Made by a program: the position numbers and the translations under genes. This document shows, piece after piece, positions 6,676-11,687 of a DNA stretch of 14,228 bases (its first letter is position 1; each line of letters opens with the position of its first letter). Source of the stretch: JAFEBO01 sp044375915 (GTDB lineage: Bacteria > Planctomycetota > Phycisphaerae > Phycisphaerales > UBA1924); the NCBI GenBank assembly GCA_044375915.1, contig JBILLU010000078.1, forward strand, positions 1-14,228, written 5' to 3'. The notes beneath the pieces were generated by a model. It ran no database searches. It had not been told where the DNA came from and worked only from the letters and a program-made list of their open reading frames with translations.

Positions 6676-6742
6676 TCGGGCGGTTTCCTTGGGCGGCCCG
6701 GCTCGCGTACGGAGGGAGGCGGGCGTCGGGACTTGGGACGCG

Positions 6743-6748
6743 ATGATA
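6743..6748 (-). promoter_or_regulatory. Possible -10 element for acp (TATCAT)
   Basis: Read on the minus strand the sequence is TATCAT, five of six matches to TATAAT, about 68 bases before the acp start. No convincing -35 hexamer is present at 16-18 bases. It would allow the carrier protein to be expressed independently of fabZ. Confidence 0.25.
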
Positions 6749-6780
6749 GCAGAGGCGGATGCGAATGGATGCCGCACGCG

Positions 6781-6797
6781 GCGGCGGGTTTCGCCGC
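6781..6797 (-). terminator. Short GC hairpin between the first fabZ and acp
   Basis: GCGGCG (6781-6786) and CGCCGC (6792-6797) form a six-base perfect stem with a five-base loop, 22 bases past the first fabZ stop codon. No T-tract follows on the minus strand. It may be an attenuator or processing site; chance cannot be excluded at this GC content. Confidence 0.25.
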
Positions 6798-6818
6798 GGG
6801 CTGGCCGCGAGCGAGGAT

Positions 6819-7217
6819 TCAGGCTGTCTTGACGGGTCGAAGCAGGAATCGGCCGGAGACGGCTGTGGGCGGTTCGCTCGTGGCACCGGGTTCGAGGAGG
6901 GTGCCTTCACCCTTGAAGTCGAAGGTGCCGTCGTCGTTCTTCTTGTGGAGGGTGACATCCACGCGGAGCGTGGCGCCGGGGCGGACGAAGGCACCGTACT
7001 TGAGGGCGCGGACTTGGCCGAGGACCATCGGCACAGACGCTGAGTCACAGAGCCGCCGCGCGGCCTGGACCATCGCCTCGAGCATCATGACGCCGGGCAG
7101 CACCGGGTAGCTGGGGAAGTGGTCTTGCAGGTACTCCTCGGCGCTCGAGACGTGCTTGAGCGTGACGATGCGGTCGGCGGATTGCTCGATGACGCGATCG
7201 ACGAGGGAGAAGTGCAT
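6819..7217 (-). CDS. FabZ-like (3R)-hydroxyacyl-ACP dehydratase, first of two
   Basis: The 132-residue hotdog protein starts MHFSLVDRVIEQ and contains DHFPSYPVLPGVMMLEAMVQAA, with catalytic His33 and Glu47 in canonical arrangement. It is closer to standard FabZ than its partner downstream. It should dehydrate 3-hydroxyacyl chains on ACP, plausibly on the neighbouring long carrier. Start ATG 7217 is chosen on family length; the extended frame to 7295 translates a leader of no family similarity. No Shine-Dalgarno is visible: the leader is a C-rich tract whose complement is a run of G-tracts starting at the base next to the ATG. It is divergent from recO. Confidence 0.85.
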   Translation of the reverse strand: MHFSLVDRVIEQSADRIVTLKHVSSAEEYLQDHFPSYPVLPGVMMLEAMVQAARRLCDSASVPMVLGQVRALKYGAFVRPGATLRVDVTLHKKNDDGTFDFKGEGTLLEPGATSEPPTAVSGRFLLRPVKTA

Positions 7218-7253
7218 GGGGGGGAAGGGTAGAGGGGGGCAGGGGAGCTGGGG
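7218..7253 (+). promoter_or_regulatory. Putative G-quadruplex motif abutting the fabZ start
   Basis: Five G-tracts occur on the plus strand at 7218-7224, 7227-7229, 7234-7239, 7242-7245 and 7250-7253, with loops of 2, 4, 2 and 4 bases. This satisfies the usual four-tract G3 rule. It occupies the template strand for fabZ, directly upstream of its ATG. Confidence 0.6.
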
Positions 7254-7261
7254 CAGAAATA

Positions 7262-7289
7262 GCAAATGGCAAATGGCAAATGGCCAAAG
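7262..7289 (+). repeat. Heptamer tandem repeat in the fabZ/recO divergent region
   Basis: Three exact units of GCAAATG (7262-7282) are followed by a degenerate fourth (GCCAAAG). It is A/T-richer than its surroundings. Confidence 0.75.
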
Positions 7290-7301
7290 CCTCACGGCTC
7301 T

Positions 7302-7334
7302 CTCCGCAACACTCCGCTTGCTCCGCCTCTCCGC
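7302..7334 (-). repeat. CTCCGC (minus strand GCGGAG) array
   Basis: CTCCGC occurs at 7302, 7312, 7321 and 7329, at steps of 10, 9 and 8 bases. The minus-strand CGGAG words recall the arms of palindromic elements A and B, so this may be a single remaining arm. A T8 run (7345-7352) follows shortly after. Confidence 0.5.
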
Positions 7335-7395
7335 GTTCTGTCCGTTTTTTTTCTCCTCCGGCGCGAATCGCTACGCTCATCGCGTGGCCACGGTG

Positions 7396-8133
7396 ATGGA
7401 CGACGCCATCTGCATCCGGGTGTGGGACTGGTCGGAGACGAGCCAGACGGTGTCGTTGTTTTGTCGATCGCTGGGTGTCGTGCGCGGGTTGGCGAAGGGC
7501 TCGAAGCGACAGGATGCCCGGTTCTCGGGTGGGTACGAGCTCTTCACCCGCGGGCAGGCGGGGGTGCTCATCAAGAACCACGACTCGCTGGCGACGCTGA
7601 CGGCGTGGGACCTGAGCGAGATCTTTCTTGGCGTGCGAAAGGATCTTGCGCGGTTTCACGTCGCGATGGCGATGCTGGACCTGACGCACCACATGATCCG
7701 TGACCACGACCCGCACGAAGCGATGTTTGATGCGATGGTGAAGTCCGGCAGGCGGCTCGCGGACGACGGGAAGGCGGTGCCCGCGGCCGCGTTGCTGCAG
7801 TTCCTTTGGATCACGCTGGTCGAGTGCGGCTATCGACCGGACTTGACACGCGACGTCCGGGGTGAGTGCGAACTGGAGGCACAAAGCGTGAAGGTGTTTG
7901 TGCCGCGGCTGGGCGGGTTCTCGTCGCGTCTCGAGGCCGGTGAGGATGCGTGGCGGGTGAGAGCGCAGACCGTGGAGTTGCTGCGGCAGCTGGACGCGGG
8001 GTTGATCGAGAACGCCGATGGCGACGCGATGACCCGAGCGGTGGCGCTGCTGGCGGCGTGTGTCCGAGAAGTGCTGGGGCAGCCGGTGGTATCCCTGGAT
8101 TCGGCGGTTTTGGAGCTTCGCAAAAGGTCCTGA
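7396..8133 (+). CDS. recO: DNA repair protein RecO
   Basis: RecO works with RecF and RecR to load RecA on SSB-coated single-stranded DNA. The 245-residue product has the N-terminal OB-fold pattern (CIRVWDWSETSQTVSLFCRSLGVVRGLAKGSKR), then FSGGYELFTRGQAGVLI. The helical C-terminal half includes ALLQFLWITLVECGYRPDL, as in the family. The zinc-binding cysteine set found in some RecO proteins is not intact; only C-G-Y-R-P and a later E-C-E remain. ATG 7396 is chosen because the OB domain starts immediately; GTG 7384 is an in-frame alternative, and both have weak ribosome-binding sequence. The gene is divergent from fabZ. Confidence 0.88.
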   Translation: MDDAICIRVWDWSETSQTVSLFCRSLGVVRGLAKGSKRQDARFSGGYELFTRGQAGVLIKNHDSLATLTAWDLSEIFLGVRKDLARFHVAMAMLDLTHHMIRDHDPHEAMFDAMVKSGRRLADDGKAVPAAALLQFLWITLVECGYRPDLTRDVRGECELEAQSVKVFVPRLGGFSSRLEAGEDAWRVRAQTVELLRQLDAGLIENADGDAMTRAVALLAACVREVLGQPVVSLDSAVLELRKRS

Positions 8134-8247
8134 ACGAGGGCTTCAAGCTTCCCCAGTTTCAGTTGAAGGCAGAATTTGCCGAATGTCACAAGAGAAGCGA
8201 CCTGCCACTGGCGTAGGCCGCGGCTGTCCCACGTCGGCAGAGTTGTC

Positions 8248-9735
8248 ATGGACCACGAACTCATCGAAGAGATCCTGAGCTGCTCGTCGCTGCCGTCGCT
8301 GCCGGCGGTTGCGATGCGCGTGGTCGAGTTGACAGCGAATCCGGATGTGAAGCTTCCGGAGCTTGCGCAGACGATTCAGAATGATCAGGGCTTGGCGTCG
8401 AAAGTTCTCCGCACGGTGAATTCGTCGTTCTACGGCCTGACCACGCGCTGCGGGAGCATCAACAAGGCGATCGTGCTGCTGGGTCTGGGGCCGGTGAAGG
8501 CGCTGGCGTTGTCGTTCTCGCTGATTGGATCGATCGGCGAGCAGGACGACGGCTTCGACTATCAGGGCTATTGGCGCCGCGGGCTGTACACGGGTGTTGC
8601 GGCAAAGCTCATCGCGGATCACCTGAAGCTGGAAACCTCGGATGAGGCGTTCCTTGCGGGGCTGATGCAGGACATCGGCGTGGTGGCGCTGCACCGAGCG
8701 CTGGGGTTCCGTTATGCCGAGGTGCTCGAATCAGCGAAGGGTGACCACTCGCAGCTGGTGAAGGCCGAGCTGTCGGCGCTTGAGGTGCAGCATCCCGAGA
8801 TCGGCGCGATGCTGGCCCAGCGGTGGAAGTTCCCGGATCAACTGGTGATGCCGGTGCGCTATCACGAGCGTCCGACGGCGGCGCCGCAGGGGCATCACGA
8901 GCTGGTGCGTCTGGTTGGGCTTGGCAATCTCGCGCACAATGCGATGACCGATGAAGACCCGGCACCAGCTCTGCGGAAGCTCTACGAGCGCGGGGACCAG
9001 TGGTTCGGGATCAAGTCCGACGCGATGCAGTCGCTCGTGAAGAAGATTGCCGAAGGCGTGAAGGACATGTCACGCAACTTGCATCTCGACACCGGTGCAT
9101 CTGTCGATGCCGAGGCGATTGTCCGCAAGGCTGAGCAGGCGATGATCGAAATGGCCTCGAACCCCGCGGGCGGGGCGGGTCAGACGCTGGAGAACCTCCT
9201 GGTCGATGCGGACCAGTATGACCCGTTGACGGGCGCGGTCGGTCGCGTCGGCTTCGACAAGGCCTTGCGGAACGGCTTTGAGCTCTCGCGAAAGAACAAC
9301 GAGGCGTTGACGCTGGTTCAGATCGGTGTCGATGGTCTGCGGAACACCGCGATGAAGATCGGCGCGTCGGCGGGCGACGAGACGATCAATTCGTGCGTTA
9401 TGTTGATGCGCAAGCACTTTGCGCCGTTGGGCGGCGTGGTCTGCACGCTGGGCGGCGACATCTACGCGATGGTGATCTACGGCGCGAATGCCAAGGACGC
9501 CCAGAGGGCTGCGGAAGAGTTCCGATTCTCATTCGAGAAGGCGGTTGTGACCTGGCCGCTGGGCGGCGGGACGCTGAAGGTGAGCATGGGCGTGGCGAGC
9601 AACGACCCGGGCGCGGGCTCGACGTTCGCGAGCGTGCAGGAGCTCGTGGTATCGGCGGTCACCGCGTTGAAGACGGCCCGGGCCGGGGATGGGCGCGGCA
9701 TTGTGGTCGCAGCGCCGAGGAAGGCCGCGGCTTAA
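8248..9735 (+). CDS. HDOD domain protein with degenerate GGDEF-like C-terminal domain
   Basis: This 495-residue protein has an HDOD domain (about 1-210) with typical openings SLPSLPAVAMRVVEL and the repeated-helix core IQNDQGLASKVLRTVNSSFYG. HDOD is a signalling relative of HD hydrolases; here the usual HD reads QD (GLMQDIG), so no phosphohydrolase activity is expected. Residues about 320-490 resemble a diguanylate cyclase fold: DPLTGAVGRVGFDKAL at 325 mimics the D-x-LTGL-x-NR start. The signature loop reads GGDIY (402-406) instead of GGDEF, so cyclase activity is doubtful and a binding or regulatory role is more likely. It follows recO by 114 bases. ATG 8248 is chosen because HDOD homology starts there. 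Confidence 0.85.
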   Translation: MDHELIEEILSCSSLPSLPAVAMRVVELTANPDVKLPELAQTIQNDQGLASKVLRTVNSSFYGLTTRCGSINKAIVLLGLGPVKALALSFSLIGSIGEQDDGFDYQGYWRRGLYTGVAAKLIADHLKLETSDEAFLAGLMQDIGVVALHRALGFRYAEVLESAKGDHSQLVKAELSALEVQHPEIGAMLAQRWKFPDQLVMPVRYHERPTAAPQGHHELVRLVGLGNLAHNAMTDEDPAPALRKLYERGDQWFGIKSDAMQSLVKKIAEGVKDMSRNLHLDTGASVDAEAIVRKAEQAMIEMASNPAGGAGQTLENLLVDADQYDPLTGAVGRVGFDKALRNGFELSRKNNEALTLVQIGVDGLRNTAMKIGASAGDETINSCVMLMRKHFAPLGGVVCTLGGDIYAMVIYGANAKDAQRAAEEFRFSFEKAVVTWPLGGGTLKVSMGVASNDPGAGSTFASVQELVVSAVTALKTARAGDGRGIVVAAPRKAAA

Positions 9736-9790
9736 GCGACAACTGGGCAACGCGGTCGCCTTTGGATCTCGGGTTCCCTGTTCCGCGAGT

Positions 9791-9830
9791 CTGATGCGGC
9801 TTGGGCGCGGAAGACCGCATCGGCCGCGCC
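9791..9830. terminator. Overlapping hairpins between convergent genes
   Basis: GATGCGG (9793-9799) pairs with CCGCATC (9815-9821), and the outer T:G and C:G pairs extend it. GGCGCGG (9804-9810) pairs with CCGCGCC (9824-9830). The two stems interleave and so compete. They lie in the 135-base gap between the HDOD and transhydrogenase stops, where a bidirectional terminator is expected; no T-tract is present. Confidence 0.4.
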
Positions 9831-9870
9831 GGGGCAAGTCACGCCAGGCCGACGACATCGGATGCTGGCA

Positions 9871-11310
9871 TCACACATTGCCGAGCTTGTTCAGGCCGTT
9901 GAGCGCGGCGATCTTGTAGCACTCGGCGAGCGTGGGGTAGTTGAAGACCGTGTTCACGAAGTACTCCGCGGTTGCCTTGAACGCGATCGCGCACTGGCCG
10001 ATGTGGACGAGCTCGGTGGCGTTGGTGCCGATGATGTGCACGCCGAGGACGGCTTTGCTCTCCTGGTGGATGAGCATCTTGAGCATGCCGATGTCGTCGC
10101 CCAGCAGTTGGCCGCGAGCGGTTTCCTTGTAGTACGCGATGCCCGCTTCGTAGGGGATCGCCTCTGCGGTGAGCTTCTCCTCGGTCCAGCCGACGATCGA
10201 GATCTCGGGGATCGAGTAGATGCCGTAGGGCAAGAGGTTGTCGAAGTTGTCGCTCTTGTGGCCGAACATGTGGCAGGCGGCGAGACGGCCCTGCTCCATG
10301 GAGGTGCTGGCCAGAGCGGGGAAGCCGATCACGTCGCCAGCGGCGTAGATGTGGGGCACGCTGGTCTGGTAGTTCTTGTTGACGGTGATGCGTCCGCGGC
10401 TGTCGGCGGAGACGCCGGCGGCGGCGAGATTGAGGCCGTCGGTGCACCCCTGGCGTCCGATGCAGTAGAGCAGCGAGTCGGCGGTGAGCGTCTTGCCCGA
10501 TTCGAGCGTGGCCTCGACGACGTGGCCGGTGTGTCCGGCGGGGCGTGGTGCCTTGGGGTCGAGTTCTCGCTTCTCGATCTTGACGACCTTCTCACCCAGG
10601 CGGAGCGTGACGCCGGCCTGACGGAGGTGGTACTGGAGCGCCTCGGTGAGTTCACGGTCGATGAAGTCGAGGAGACGGTCCCGGCCTTCGATGAGCGTGA
10701 CGCGGACGCCCAGGGCCGCGAGCATCGAGGCGTACTCGGTGCCGATGACGCCGCCGCCGACGACGATCATGGAGCGGGGCAGCGTCATGAGCTGCAGAAG
10801 GTCGTCGGAGGTCATGACCGTTTCACGATCGAAGGGCACCGACTTGGGGCTGGTGGGTTGGGTTCCGACGGCAATGAGGACGTTGTCGGCCTGGAGTTCC
10901 TCGGTGGCGTGGGCGCCGACGACGTCGATGGTCTTGGGGTCGCGGAACTGGCCGCGGCCGATGGCGGTGTAGACGCCGTTGCTGGCGAAGTGATCGCGGA
11001 CGAGATCGATCTCGGACTTGATGACCTTCTGGCAGGCCTGCATGAGGCTGGCGAAGGAGCCGCTGCGGGACATGGTGGCCTTGGTGGCGGAGAAGTCGGC
11101 GATGGAGGGGGCGACGGTGGTGCGTCCGCCGAAGTCGAGGATGGCCTCGCGGAGGGCCTTGCTGGGGATGGTGCCGGTGTTGATGGCAACGCCGCCGAGC
11201 ACCTCACGTTGCTCGACGACGCAGACCGATCGGCCGAGCTTGGCGGCCTGGATGGCGGCTTTCTGGCCAGCGGGCCCTGATCCGATGACGCACAGTTCAA
11301 ACTTCCGCAT
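9871..11310 (-). CDS. sthA: Soluble (Si-specific) NAD(P)+ transhydrogenase
   Basis: This 479-residue flavoprotein belongs to the pyridine nucleotide-disulfide oxidoreductase superfamily and would equilibrate NADPH and NADH in the cytoplasm. It shows the FAD site VIGSGPAGQKAA, then GGVAINTGTIPSKALREAI, which is the SthA-type segment where true disulfide reductases have a redox Cys pair. Here both cysteines are absent. A second nucleotide site follows (MIVVGGGVIGTEYASMLAALGVRVTLIEGRDRLLDFID), then the family FAD motif IYAAGDVIGFPALASTSMEQGR and a C-terminal dimer domain (LLGVHIIGTNATELVHIGQ-like). Start ATG 11310 has GGAG six bases upstream; the in-frame ATG 11364 lies at the edge of a palindromic element. 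The length is close to the 466 residues of E. coli SthA. Confidence 0.9.
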   Translation of the reverse strand: MRKFELCVIGSGPAGQKAAIQAAKLGRSVCVVEQREVLGGVAINTGTIPSKALREAILDFGGRTTVAPSIADFSATKATMSRSGSFASLMQACQKVIKSEIDLVRDHFASNGVYTAIGRGQFRDPKTIDVVGAHATEELQADNVLIAVGTQPTSPKSVPFDRETVMTSDDLLQLMTLPRSMIVVGGGVIGTEYASMLAALGVRVTLIEGRDRLLDFIDRELTEALQYHLRQAGVTLRLGEKVVKIEKRELDPKAPRPAGHTGHVVEATLESGKTLTADSLLYCIGRQGCTDGLNLAAAGVSADSRGRITVNKNYQTSVPHIYAAGDVIGFPALASTSMEQGRLAACHMFGHKSDNFDNLLPYGIYSIPEISIVGWTEEKLTAEAIPYEAGIAYYKETARGQLLGDDIGMLKMLIHQESKAVLGVHIIGTNATELVHIGQCAIAFKATAEYFVNTVFNYPTLAECYKIAALNGLNKLGNV

Positions 11311-11362
11311 GCCGGTCTCCGTCTCGTCGAGCCTCGGTGGCTCGCCGCGGTGGTTGACTTTC

Positions 11363-11491
11363 AAGGCAATTCACCACGGAGAGCACAGAGTACACGGAGC
11401 GGAATCGAAAGGAAGCGGTGCGTCGAGGCGTTGTCTCTGACGTTCCTTGTCTTCCGCAGTCGTCTCTGAGAGCTTCGTGGTGAACTGCCTT
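11363..11491. repeat. Palindromic element B (CCACGGAG type) between sthA and alaS
   Basis: Outer arm AAGGCAATTCACCACGGAG (11363-11381, continuing to 11390) pairs with 11462-11491, whose reverse complement begins AAGGCAGTTCACCACGAAG. Inside, GCGGAATCGAAAGGAAGCG (11399-11417) pairs imperfectly with CGTTCCTTGTCTTCCGC (11441-11457). The whole 129 bases can fold into a single hairpin. It shares TTCACCACGGAG and CACAGAG words with element A. Confidence 0.7.
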
Positions 11492-11590
11492 CCCCGGGGT
11501 CGCCCCGTTGCAGTATCGGTGATTCGTGCCCGTTGTGCTTGGAGACGGCGGGGTTTGCGCCCGCGGCGCGACCCTGAGCCCTCGAAAACC

Positions 11591-11596
11591 TATACT
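11591..11596 (+). promoter_or_regulatory. Possible -10 element for alaS (TATACT)
   Basis: TATACT matches five of six consensus bases, 92 bases before the alaS ATG, in the 377-base divergent gap between sthA and alaS. No good -35 is seen at the expected distance. The rest of this gap (11492-11687) shows no gene or T-box-like structure that I can support. Confidence 0.35.
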
Positions 11597-11687
11597 GGGT
11601 TGCCTTGGGCTTGGTGTTCGCGAGGACGCGGCCCGCAGGAATGACTTTCCACGTAGCCGGCTCGACGGACCGTGCCGGGATTGAACC

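Noticed and set aside
5623..7110. Open frame of 495 codons on the plus strand
   Set aside because: It runs across the intergenic hairpin and opposite the acp and fabZ genes, and shows no domain.
9793..9830. H-type pseudoknot from the interleaved stems
   Set aside because: The loop that would have to cross the seven-pair stem has only two bases (9822-9823), too short, so alternative hairpins are more likely.
9862..11280. Open frame of 472 codons on the plus strand
   Set aside because: It is the complement of the transhydrogenase gene; its Gly/Glu/Asp/Val-rich translation is typical shadow composition.
11672..11687. GCCGGGATTGAACC, resembling a tRNA T-arm on the minus strand
   Set aside because: The five-base stem expected before TTCAA does not pair with the following bases, and no acceptor, D or anticodon arm is found around it.
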